Position numbers and translations under genes: made by a program. 64,000 nt of DNA from Candidatus Gastranaerophilales bacterium (GTDB lineage: Bacteria > Cyanobacteriota > Vampirovibrionia > Gastranaerophilales > Gastranaerophilaceae): the NCBI GenBank assembly GCA_944323985.1, contig CALUUP010000003.1, positions 56,699-120,698 on the forward strand, read 5' to 3'. The stretch's first letter is position 1. Each line of letters starts with the position of its first letter. Positions 8,737-15,529 of this stretch are shown here, in pieces. The notes under the pieces were generated by a model that was given only the letters and a program-made list of their open reading frames with translations, was not told the origin of the DNA and did not search any database.

Positions 8737-9119
8737 TATTTCTTACCTCCTTTAGCTTTTTTAGCACCGTATTTAGAACGGCTTTGTGTTCTGTTAGCAA
8801 CACCAGCAGTATCTAAAGTACCACGTACAATGTGATATCTAACACCAGGAAGATCTTTAACTCTTCCGCCTCTTATAAGAACAACACTGTGTTCTTGTAA
8901 GTTGTGACCGATACCTGGGATATAAGAAGTAACTTCAAATCCGTTAGTTAGTCTGACTCTGGCAACTTTTCTTAATGCAGAGTTTGGTTTTTTAGGGGTT
9001 GTTGTGTAAACCCTTGTACAAACGCCGCGTCTTTGTGGACATTCCATTAAAGCCGGCGATTTGGTTTTGTCTTTTAGCTTTTTACGTTCTGAACGTACAA
9101 GCTGATTCATTGTAGGCAT
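8736..9119 (-). CDS. rpsL: 30S ribosomal protein S12
   Basis: The decoding-centre protein is 127 residues, close to the usual 123-125. The conserved loop [21 protein letters not shown] and the [17 protein letters not shown] stretch are intact. Lysines at the classic streptomycin-resistance positions (PKKPNS and GRVKDLP) are the wild-type, drug-sensitive state. AAAGGAG lies 6-7 nt before the ATG. It is first in the operon; the promoter and a long leader with an operator-like palindrome lie upstream. Confidence 0.98.
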   Translation of the reverse strand: MPTMNQLVRSERKKLKDKTKSPALMECPQRRGVCTRVYTTTPKKPNSALRKVARVRLTNGFEVTSYIPGIGHNLQEHSVVLIRGGRVKDLPGVRYHIVRGTLDTAGVANRTQSRSKYGAKKAKGGKK

Positions 9120-9225
9120 GTTTTTCTCCTTTTACCTTTTACTATTGTTTTGTTTAAATAAAAAATTTGATTTTTATTTAAACCCCCTTAGCCGTCAAAT
9201 CCGGCAAGAAAATTTCGACTAGGGT
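9120..9225 (-). promoter_or_regulatory. rpsL 5' leader with stem-loops
   Basis: About 105 nt separate the predicted start from the rpsL ATG. The leader holds a small GCCG...CGGC hairpin (about 9192-9205) and an AT-rich hairpin with TTTAAATAAAAA arms (about 9154-9183). Such leaders are common on autoregulated r-protein operons, but I see no match I can name, so feedback by S7 or S12 is only a possibility. Confidence 0.4.
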
Positions 9226-9260
9226 ATTTTCATACTATGATGAAAATACCCTAATGTCAA
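9220..9260 (-). promoter_or_regulatory. rpsL-rpsG promoter overlaid by a perfect 14-bp inverted repeat
   Basis: On the minus strand TTGACA (9255-9260) and TAGTAT (9232-9237) are 17 nt apart, an almost ideal vegetative promoter. The arms TAGGGTATTTTCAT (9220-9233) and its exact complement (9240-9253) form a perfect 14-bp inverted repeat around 6 nt. It covers most of the spacer, the -10 box and the start region. Transcription would begin near 9225, so only part of one arm is in the RNA and a DNA operator is more likely than an RNA hairpin. Confidence 0.7.
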
Positions 9261-9305
9261 CAATATAAAAGATTTTGTTAAATTTTATTAATAATAAAAA
9301 TGAGT

Positions 9306-9593
9306 TTAAAAATTTATATAAATAAAGCTATTATTTCTATCATGAGGATAGCAGTTATAGTTTATTCCATAATAGTAGTAAGGATCGCTCCAACAGCAGC
9401 GCCTGGCTAACACCCCGCCAATTATGGCATTTCTGGAATAGCATTTTGGATGGTGTTTAATATGTGGCGGATGATGATACTTTGGACCTGCAACTACTCT
9501 ATGTCCTTTTGCATGAGGAGGTGGTGCTGCAAATGCTGGGATTGCTAAATTGAGAGCTGATAATAAACAAAAAATTGATAAAACTTTTTTCAT
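9306..9593 (-). CDS. Small exported His/Pro-rich protein
   Basis: The 95-residue protein has a signal peptide (MKKVLSIFCLLSALNLAIPAFAA). The mature part is PPPHAKGHR..., then YHHPPHIKHHPKCYSR, a Gly/Ile stretch, two adjacent Cys (RRCCW) and a Tyr-rich end. The dense His with Cys suggests transition-metal binding in the periplasm, which is inference. GAGGAGGG precedes the start. It stands alone between pepA and rpsL. Confidence 0.65.
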   Translation of the reverse strand: MKKVLSIFCLLSALNLAIPAFAAPPPHAKGHRVVAGPKYHHPPHIKHHPKCYSRNAIIGGVLARRCCWSDPYYYYGINYNCYPHDRNNSFIYINF

Positions 9594-9683
9594 ACAAGTA
9601 CCCTCCTATTTTACACTTTACTAAAAGACTTTTGATGTTTCTTATTTGTATAACGATTGGAATATAAAATTGTTCAAAAATAA

Positions 9684-9718
9684 TAAAGCGGGTTTTGTAG
9701 AATACAAAACCCGCTTTA
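9684..9718 (-). terminator. Intrinsic terminator upstream of pepA 3' side
   Basis: Arms containing AAAGCGGGTTTTGTA (9685-9699) and its complement (9703-9717) enclose a 3-nt loop. On the minus strand the stem is followed by TTATTATTTTT. It lies just past the pepA stop and terminates that gene. Confidence 0.85.
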
Positions 9719-9736
9719 TATCTTAATAAATAGTTT

Positions 9737-11137
9737 TTAGTGAGCTAAAATGTAATTTAAAAGAGTTCTTACTCCGGCTCCGGAGGCTCCTTTTATTAAT
9801 TCTTTTTGAGCTTTTTCGAGGAATGCAACTCCTGCAATATCAATATGAGCCCATTTTACATCTTTTACAAATTTTTGTAAAAATACGCCGGCAGTAGAAG
9901 CTCCACCCCAGCGAGAGCCGGTATTTTTCATATCTGCAATGTCACTTTTTAAGCTATCAAAGTATTCTTCCCAAAGTGGTAATTTCCAATATCTTTCACC
10001 GCTTTTTTCTGCAGTAGTGATTAATTCATTTATCATAGAATCATCATTTCCCATAATACCTGCAGCATTAGAACCAAGTGCTACCATACAAGCACCTGTA
10101 AGAGTAGCTATATCAATTACCTCGTCAACTCCTAATTCACAAGCGTAGCAAAGAGCATCTGCAAGGGTAAGTCTACCTTCCGCATCTGTATTATCTACCT
10201 CTATAGTTTTTCCATTTTTTGCAGTCAAAATATCTCCAGGTTTGTAAGCACTGCAACCAGGCATATTTTCACAAGCTGCGATAATTCCATGAACTTCAAC
10301 TTGAGGATTGAATTCTTTTAAAATACTCATAATGCCTAAAACACAAGCTGCACCAGACATATCATCCTTCATTGTAAGCATAGATGAAGGTGGTTTGATA
10401 TCAAGTCCGCCACTATCAAAGGTTATCCCCTTGCCGATTATAGCGATTTTCTTTTTAGGATTAGCTACTGAATATTTCATATGAATGAATTTTGGTTCTT
10501 GAATGCTACCTTTAGCTACGGCAAGGAATGCTCCCATGCCCATTTTTTCACATTCTTCTTTATCATAAATTTTTGTTTCTAATCCTAAATCACAAGCAAT
10601 GGCTGCAAGCTCACTTGGTGTTGCATATTGTGCAGGTTCATTTGCAAGATTTCTTGTGAAAGCCATAGCTGAAGCTATTTTTTCTGCTTTATTTACTAAA
10701 TCTTGATTTGCTTGTACATAGATTTCTTTTACTTTGTTATCTTTTTTTTCTGATTTATATTTGTCAAAAGTATAATCGGCAATAAAAGCACCCATTGCAA
10801 ATTGTTCTGAATAATCAAAATCAATTCCATCTAAAGAGAATGCAACAGTTTTTGCTTCCATTTGCATAGCTTTTTTTATAGATTTAGCAACGGCTTCCCT
10901 AAGTTTATTAGGATTAAGTTCTTCTTTTTTGCCAAGTCCAAGGATAAGAACTTTTCTATAGATTTCTTTTCCATAAGTAGGAAGAAGGTATGTTTCTCCA
11001 AACTTTCCTTTAAAATTATCTTGGTCTATAGCATAAGTATTTGCTAACTCACTAGAAGTTTTTTCTCCTTCGAACATGCTAACAACTAAGATATCTGATT
11101 CTATGTTTTTAGAATTTTCTACAACCTTAATTTTCAT
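9737..11137 (-). CDS. pepA: Leucyl aminopeptidase (M17 family)
   Basis: This cytosolic dizinc exopeptidase releases N-terminal residues from peptides. The 466-residue protein has the M17 N-terminal domain and the catalytic domain with GKGITFDSGGLDIKP (metal and lysine ligands), NTDAEGRLTLAD (M17 signature) and TGACMVALGS. Length is slightly below E. coli PepA. GAAAGGAG lies upstream of the start at 11137. It is a single-gene unit bounded by tRNA-Val upstream and its own terminator. Confidence 0.95.
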   Translation of the reverse strand: MKIKVVENSKNIESDILVVSMFEGEKTSSELANTYAIDQDNFKGKFGETYLLPTYGKEIYRKVLILGLGKKEELNPNKLREAVAKSIKKAMQMEAKTVAFSLDGIDFDYSEQFAMGAFIADYTFDKYKSEKKDNKVKEIYVQANQDLVNKAEKIASAMAFTRNLANEPAQYATPSELAAIACDLGLETKIYDKEECEKMGMGAFLAVAKGSIQEPKFIHMKYSVANPKKKIAIIGKGITFDSGGLDIKPPSSMLTMKDDMSGAACVLGIMSILKEFNPQVEVHGIIAACENMPGCSAYKPGDILTAKNGKTIEVDNTDAEGRLTLADALCYACELGVDEVIDIATLTGACMVALGSNAAGIMGNDDSMINELITTAEKSGERYWKLPLWEEYFDSLKSDIADMKNTGSRWGGASTAGVFLQKFVKDVKWAHIDIAGVAFLEKAQKELIKGASGAGVRTLLNYILAH

Positions 11138-11221
11138 ATAGAATCTCCTTTCTTTTTAAGAGTATTTTAGCGAATAAGGAGAGGTTTTTAAATACTTTAA
11201 TCGGATTATAAAATAAAATGT

Positions 11222-11250
11222 TTGACAATAAAAAATGTTTGTTTTAGTAT
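11222..11250 (+). promoter_or_regulatory. tRNA-Val promoter
   Basis: TTGACA (11222-11227) and TAGTAT (11245-11250) are separated by 17 nt. The hexamers and spacing are the same as at the rpsL promoter, suggesting a shared strong vegetative pattern. The tRNA begins 12 nt after the -10 box. Confidence 0.75.
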
Positions 11251-11262
11251 AGATTGTGTTGA

Positions 11263-11338
11263 GGGCGTTTAGCTCAGTTGGTAGAGCGTCTCCCTTACAA
11301 GGAGAGGGTCAGAAGTTCGAGTCTTCTAACGCCCACCA
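11263..11338 (+). tRNA. tRNA-Val (anticodon TAC)
   Basis: The 76-nt cloverleaf has acceptor arms GGGCGTT and AACGCCC, a D arm with AGTTGGTAGA, the anticodon stem TCTCC/GGAGA around loop CTTACAA (anticodon TAC, reading GTA and probably other GTN codons), a T arm AGAAG-TTCGAGT-CTTCT, discriminator A and encoded CCA. Confidence 0.97.
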
Positions 11339-11339
11339 T

Positions 11340-11375
11340 AAAAGAGATGATGACATTAGTTATCATCTCTTTTAT
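11340..11375 (+). terminator. Terminator after tRNA-Val
   Basis: AAAAGAGATGAT and its complement ATCATCTCTTTT flank a short loop and run into TTTTATTTTG, starting directly after the encoded CCA. It ends the one-gene tRNA transcript and may also serve the opposing yjbR-like gene. Confidence 0.8.
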
Positions 11376-11395
11376 TTTGTGTTTTAACATTTAAT

Positions 11396-11722
11396 TTATT
11401 TTGTTAGTTCATAACTTCTAAGGATTAAATCTTCTAGAATATCTATTGGGGCATTTTTGATATCAACTTGTATCCAATGAGTCTTATTCATATGCCAAGC
11501 AGGAGCTATAAAATCATAGCAATCTCTCAATATTGCGGACTCCTCTGGTGTGCTTTTTAAATTTATATATAGTTTTCTATCTAATGTATAAATTAGCCCG
11601 AACCATTTTTTATTTGATTTATGTCTTAATACTGGATAAGATTCTCCCTTATCTTTAAAAGGATAAGTATTAATCGCATCATCATATTTAAGGCATAGTT
11701 TTATTAACTCTTTTTTATTCAT
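11396..11722 (-). CDS. MmcQ/YjbR-family protein
   Basis: The 108-residue protein matches the YjbR/MmcQ family by length and pattern: NTYPFKDKGESYPVLRH near the N-terminus, KKWFGLIY, LYINLKSTPEESAILRD, then PAWHMNKTHWIQVDI. The family has a CyaY-like double-wing fold and is often annotated as DNA-binding, with no firmly known role. It lies just downstream of the Dxs-like gene but a terminator separates them. Confidence 0.8.
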   Translation of the reverse strand: MNKKELIKLCLKYDDAINTYPFKDKGESYPVLRHKSNKKWFGLIYTLDRKLYINLKSTPEESAILRDCYDFIAPAWHMNKTHWIQVDIKNAPIDILEDLILRSYELTK

Positions 11723-11736
11723 AGTTCATATTATAA

Positions 11737-11765
11737 AAAAGCTTGCCCATTATAGGCAAGCTTTT
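11737..11765 (-). terminator. Terminator overlapping the Dxs-like stop codon
   Basis: Arms AAAAGCTTGCC (11737-11747) and GGCAAGCTTTT (11755-11765) form an 11-bp stem that includes the last codons and the stop codon of the Dxs-like gene. The minus strand continues into TTTTTTAT. Ribosomes reaching the stop would compete with the hairpin. Confidence 0.7.
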
Positions 11766-13513
11766 ACATCTTCTAAAATTAATTCCGGTGTTAATCGATA
11801 TCTTTGATAAAGAACATCTAGCTGTACTCTATCAGGGAAATCTTTTCCCGCCCCATAGTTCAATACTTTCATTTCAGAATTTCCATAGTAGCTAGCGATT
11901 TTTTCTCCAAAACCGCCATTTAAAATTCCATCCTCTAGAGTAATAACTATTTTGTGATCAGATTTTAAGCTATTCAATAATTCTTTATCAATTCCGCTTA
12001 TAAATTTAGGATTAATAAGTGTAGCCTCGATATTTGATTCTTGTTTCAATTTTTCTTTGACATCTTTTGCTAAATAGAAGAAATTACCTAAGCCTAAAAT
12101 TGCGATTTCAGAACCTTTATCAGCTACTTGATATTTATTTAAAATTGAATAGTTAGTATTATCAGCAATATTTGAGCTAACTAGCTTTCCAGCTGGTACT
12201 CGAATAAATACTGTATGCTCATTTTGAATAGTAGACCATTCAAGCATTTTCAAGTATTCTTCTTTATTTGTAGGTGCTAGATATACTACATTTGGAATAT
12301 TACTAATTAAAGGAATATCAAAGCAAGTCAAATGTGTTGCATCAGCCCCTGATATAGCGCCCCAAAATACTAAAATAGTTGCAGGACTATTATTTAGAGC
12401 CAAGTCTTGTGAGATTTGGTCATAAGCTCTTTGTACAAATGAGCTCATTGCACCTAATACCGGTCTTGCACCATTTTTAGCTAAGCCTGATGCAAAAGCC
12501 ATTGCATGTTCTTCTGCAATACCTACATCCACATAATTTTGTCCCATCTTTTCTCTAAATTCTTTTGTAAAACCAGTAACTGCTGGAGTTGCAGGAGATA
12601 TTGCAACAATTGGCATTCCTTCTTCTTTTTTTCTTAAAATAAAATCTGCTGTTATTGTGGCATAATCTTCTATCTTAGATACAGGTTGTCCAAAATTCTT
12701 TATCGTATTTGGCATAATCCAGTGGAACATTTCTTTATTTTGTTCTGCTAAATCACAACCTTTTCCTTTAAGAGTTGTTATATGAACAACTACCGGATGA
12801 TTAATATCTTTAACTTTTTCAAATGTTTCAATCAGTTTTTGAATGTCATTTCCATCATTTACGTAGTAGTAATTAAACCCTAAAGTTTTGAAGAAATTAC
12901 ATTCGCCTTTTCCGTTTGTATCTCTTAAATATTTAAGATTAGCATATAATCCGCCTTGATTTACGGCAATAGACATATCATTATCATTAACAACAATAAT
13001 GATATTACTATTTAATGTCGCAGCATTATCTAAACCTTCAAAAGCTTCACCTCCGCTTAGAGATCCATCTCCTATTAAAGCGATTACATTTCCTTTTTCA
13101 CCTTTTATATCTCTTGCTTTAGCAAGTCCTGTTGCTAAGCTAACGGAAGTTGAGGTATGACCTACTTTGAACATATCATGTTCACTCTCTTCCGGTGCAG
13201 TATAACCTGTGTATTTTAAATACAAATCAGGATTAATAAAACCTTCTTTTCTTCCTGTAAGGATTTTATGCGGATAGCACTGATGTGATACATCAAATAC
13301 AATTTTATCTACAGGAGAGTTAAACACATAGTGCATTGCAATAGTAGCTTCTACTATTCCTAAATTTGGTCCTAAGTGACCTCCGATTGTATCAACTTTT
13401 TTTATAATACATTCTCTTATTTCTTTTGCAAGTTCATTCATCTCGTTTAGACTTAACTTTTTTAAATCTTCTGGAGAGTTTATATTTTCTAAAACATTAA
13501 TTGTCTGCTGCAT
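11750..13513 (-). CDS. 1-deoxy-D-xylulose-5-phosphate synthase-like enzyme (divergent)
   Basis: The 587-residue protein is a thiamine-diphosphate enzyme of the Dxs family. It shows GGHLGPNLGIVEATIAMHYVF, DVSHQCYPHKILTGR, the ThDP motif GDGSLSGGEAFEGLDNAA, and the catalytic Glu in VGIAEEHAMAFASG. It differs from true Dxs where the acceptor phosphate binds: the usual DRAG...DGPTH reads WGAISGADATH, and LRCIP reads ISNIP, so the expected arginines are missing. It may be a paralogue using another acceptor; if no other dxs exists in the genome it could still make DXP. The start at 13513 has AAAGGAG upstream; the in-frame extension to 13549 is unsupported. Confidence 0.8.
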   Translation of the reverse strand: MQQTINVLENINSPEDLKKLSLNEMNELAKEIRECIIKKVDTIGGHLGPNLGIVEATIAMHYVFNSPVDKIVFDVSHQCYPHKILTGRKEGFINPDLYLKYTGYTAPEESEHDMFKVGHTSTSVSLATGLAKARDIKGEKGNVIALIGDGSLSGGEAFEGLDNAATLNSNIIIVVNDNDMSIAVNQGGLYANLKYLRDTNGKGECNFFKTLGFNYYYVNDGNDIQKLIETFEKVKDINHPVVVHITTLKGKGCDLAEQNKEMFHWIMPNTIKNFGQPVSKIEDYATITADFILRKKEEGMPIVAISPATPAVTGFTKEFREKMGQNYVDVGIAEEHAMAFASGLAKNGARPVLGAMSSFVQRAYDQISQDLALNNSPATILVFWGAISGADATHLTCFDIPLISNIPNVVYLAPTNKEEYLKMLEWSTIQNEHTVFIRVPAGKLVSSNIADNTNYSILNKYQVADKGSEIAILGLGNFFYLAKDVKEKLKQESNIEATLINPKFISGIDKELLNSLKSDHKIVITLEDGILNGGFGEKIASYYGNSEMKVLNYGAGKDFPDRVQLDVLYQRYRLTPELILEDVKACL

Positions 13514-13637
13514 AATCGCTCCTTTCTTATACCAATTATTATAATACAAGTTATTAAATCATCATACAATTATAGATTTTTTAACAATGAAAAGTAGTTT
13601 TTATGTGAAATAAATATAAAAACGAAAGGAGATTATT

Positions 13638-13943
13638 ATGTTTTACAATACAATGAAAGCAAAAGAGATTGTTGATCTTAATGGAAAAGGGATGGAAAGA
13701 AAGCTCTTAATGGGGGATAATGAACAATCTCTCAGTATTATTGCTATGAAAAAAGACGAAATAATAGACACACATACTTCTTGTGCTGATGCTGCAGTAT
13801 ATGTTTTAGATGGTGAAATTGAAATACATTTTGATGCAGAAAAATTTAAACTTGATAAGGGTGATATTTTAATGTTTAAAAAAGATAAAGAGCATAAAGT
13901 TTTAGCTTTAAAAAATAGTAAATATTTATTAATAAAAATATAG
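13638..13943 (+). CDS. Small cupin-domain protein
   Basis: The 101-residue protein is a single cupin barrel. The two cupin motifs are degenerate: TCADAAVYVLDGEIEIHFD in place of motif 1, and KGDILMFKKDKEHKVLALKN in place of motif 2. The ligand set looks reduced: H46 in DTHT and H91 or so in KEHKV remain. AAAGGAG lies 8 nt before the ATG. It is divergent from the Dxs-like gene and has its own terminator. Ligand and reaction are unknown. Confidence 0.78.
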   Translation: MFYNTMKAKEIVDLNGKGMERKLLMGDNEQSLSIIAMKKDEIIDTHTSCADAAVYVLDGEIEIHFDAEKFKLDKGDILMFKKDKEHKVLALKNSKYLLIKI

Positions 13944-13950
13944 ATTATAT

Positions 13951-13976
13951 AAGGGAGAAATTTTTCTCCCTTTTTG
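13951..13976 (+). terminator. Terminator after cupin gene
   Basis: AAGGGAGAAA and TTTCTCCCTT form a hairpin followed by a T run, 8 nt after the cupin stop. Confidence 0.8.
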
Positions 13977-13989
13977 GTTAAAAATATGC

Positions 13990-13995
13990 TAAACT
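13990..13995 (+). promoter_or_regulatory. -10 box 6 nt before ATG of the umuC operon
   Basis: TAAACT (13990-13995) leaves 6 nt before the ATG at 14002. No ribosome binding site is present and the preceding terminator ends only about 14 nt upstream, so the promoter must lie here. The -35 region is poor. No LexA-like palindrome is visible. Confidence 0.4.
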
Positions 13996-14001
13996 TTAGT
14001 T

Positions 14002-14226
14002 ATGTTAGATATAAAAACAGGAGAAAATATTGAAGCTCTTTATAAATTGGTAGAAATAAAAGCTGGAAAACGGATAGAAAAATTTAGGACTACAGATGTA
14101 AAAAGAGCTTTAAAATTTCATAGGTGGTATGTAAATCGTTATAAACAAGGACTTTTGATGGAAATTTATCCGCAAAAAAAAGTTTATGATTGGAAAGAAA
14201 AAAAAGTCGAGCTGGTATTTGAATAA
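14002..14226 (+). CDS. Small protein cotranscribed with Y-family polymerase
   Basis: The 74-residue basic protein (IEALYKLVEIKAGKRIEKFRTTDVKRALKFHRWYVNRYKQG) has no signal peptide or membrane segment. The gene ends 2 nt before umuC. That is the place where umuD normally sits, but there is no Ser/Lys protease signature, so this is not UmuD. Its short basic nature could suit a DNA- or polymerase-binding accessory role, which is inference. The start lacks a ribosome binding site. Confidence 0.6.
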   Translation: MLDIKTGENIEALYKLVEIKAGKRIEKFRTTDVKRALKFHRWYVNRYKQGLLMEIYPQKKVYDWKEKKVELVFE

Positions 14227-14228
14227 TT

Positions 14229-15449
14229 ATGTCTTTACAAAAATATATAGCTTTAATAGATTGTGATAGTTTTTTTGTGTCTTGTGAAAGAGTTATTAAT
14301 CCTGAGTTTCAAAATCTGCCATTAAGTGTAGTTTCAGGAGAAAGGGGCTGTATTATTTCAAGATCACGTGAAGCGAAATTATTAGGTGTCCCAATGGGAA
14401 TTCCTCTGTTTCAAGCTGTTGAAAAATATCCCGAATGTATTTATTTATCTGCTAATCATTATGTTTATACTCTTATTTCAAATAAAGTTATGAAGATTTT
14501 AAAAGAGTTTAGTCCTAATGTAGAGATTTATTCTATTGATGAAGCTTTTGTTGATTTAACGGGGCTTACTAAACTTTATAAAAAAAATTATTATAAGTTG
14601 GTAAAAGATTTGCAAAGAAAAATTTTAGAAGAAACCGGAATTCCAGTTTCAATTGGTGTTAGTAGGTCAAAAACGTTAGCTAAATTAGCTTCTGATAAAG
14701 CTAAATCAACAAGAGATAGAATTTGTTTAGTAGGGAAATCTAAGATTAAAGAGTTTCTTTCGATTACTGATATTCAAGAAATTTGGGGTATTGGGAGAAA
14801 ATTAGGGGTAAAATTAAAAGGTTTAGGTGTTAGAAAGGCTTTAGATTTAATTGAAAAAGATGATTTATGGATAAAATCAAGATTTGGTAAAAACGGACTT
14901 ACTATTAAATCTGAACTTTTAGGTAACATTGTTTCTAAAGTTTCAAATGAGATTGAATTACCTAAATCTTTAAGTGATAGTAAATCGTTTTTAGAATTTA
15001 CTTCTGATTTAAAATTCTTAAAAAATGAACTTTCTATTCATATTCATGAAGTTTGTTCAAGACTTAGAAAAATTAATTCTAAAACTTCTTTAATTGGAGT
15101 ATTTTTAAAAACAAAAGATTTTAGAACTTATTATGAAAAAATTTCTTTAGAAGTTCCAACAGATTTTGAATTTGAAGTTTCTAAATATGCTTTTCAATTA
15201 TTAGAAAAAATGTATTCTCCTAATATTCTTTACAGAAGTGTCGGAATTGTTTTGGAAGATTTTAATTCTACTAAAAATGAGCAGCTTTTATTATTCGATA
15301 ATGAAGAGAAAAGATTATTAAAAGAAAATCTTGGTAAGAGTTTAGATAAATTAGAAAAAAAATTTGGAAGGAATATTGTAAGAACAGGTTTTGTAAATAA
15401 AGAAGTTCCTTTTAAACAGGGATTTTTAACTTCTCCAAAAGATGTTTAG
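14229..15449 (+). CDS. umuC: Y-family DNA polymerase (UmuC/DinB type)
   Basis: The translesion polymerase is 406 residues. The palm motifs are IALIDCDSFFVSCERV (metal Asp) and YSIDEAFVDLTG (catalytic Asp-Glu), with the helix-hairpin-helix ISIGVSRSKTLAKLASDKAK and IWGIGRKLGVKLKGLG. The C-terminal little-finger region contains LLLFD, a clamp-binding-like motif. CERVINPEF and the SREAKLLGVPMG segment favour UmuC over DinB. It has only the small protein upstream and no umuD beside it. Confidence 0.9.
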   Translation: MSLQKYIALIDCDSFFVSCERVINPEFQNLPLSVVSGERGCIISRSREAKLLGVPMGIPLFQAVEKYPECIYLSANHYVYTLISNKVMKILKEFSPNVEIYSIDEAFVDLTGLTKLYKKNYYKLVKDLQRKILEETGIPVSIGVSRSKTLAKLASDKAKSTRDRICLVGKSKIKEFLSITDIQEIWGIGRKLGVKLKGLGVRKALDLIEKDDLWIKSRFGKNGLTIKSELLGNIVSKVSNEIELPKSLSDSKSFLEFTSDLKFLKNELSIHIHEVCSRLRKINSKTSLIGVFLKTKDFRTYYEKISLEVPTDFEFEVSKYAFQLLEKMYSPNILYRSVGIVLEDFNSTKNEQLLLFDNEEKRLLKENLGKSLDKLEKKFGRNIVRTGFVNKEVPFKQGFLTSPKDV

Positions 15450-15477
15450 ATTTTGTAAAATATGATTGAATTTCATT

Positions 15478-15518
15478 TTTTCTCGTTGTATAAAAAATAA
15501 AAACAGGAAAACGAGAAA
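15478..15518 (+). promoter_or_regulatory. Inverted repeat in gdhA leader
   Basis: TTTCTCGTT (15478-15486) and AACGAGAAA (15510-15518) are perfect complements around 23 A-rich nt. The right arm runs directly into the AAAGGG ribosome binding region of gdhA, so pairing in RNA could modulate translation; an operator is equally possible. Confidence 0.4.
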
Positions 15519-15529
15519 GGGTCTTTGGT

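Noticed and set aside
9120..9225. Known riboswitch in the rpsL leader
   Set aside because: The hairpins do not match any riboswitch pattern I can recognise.
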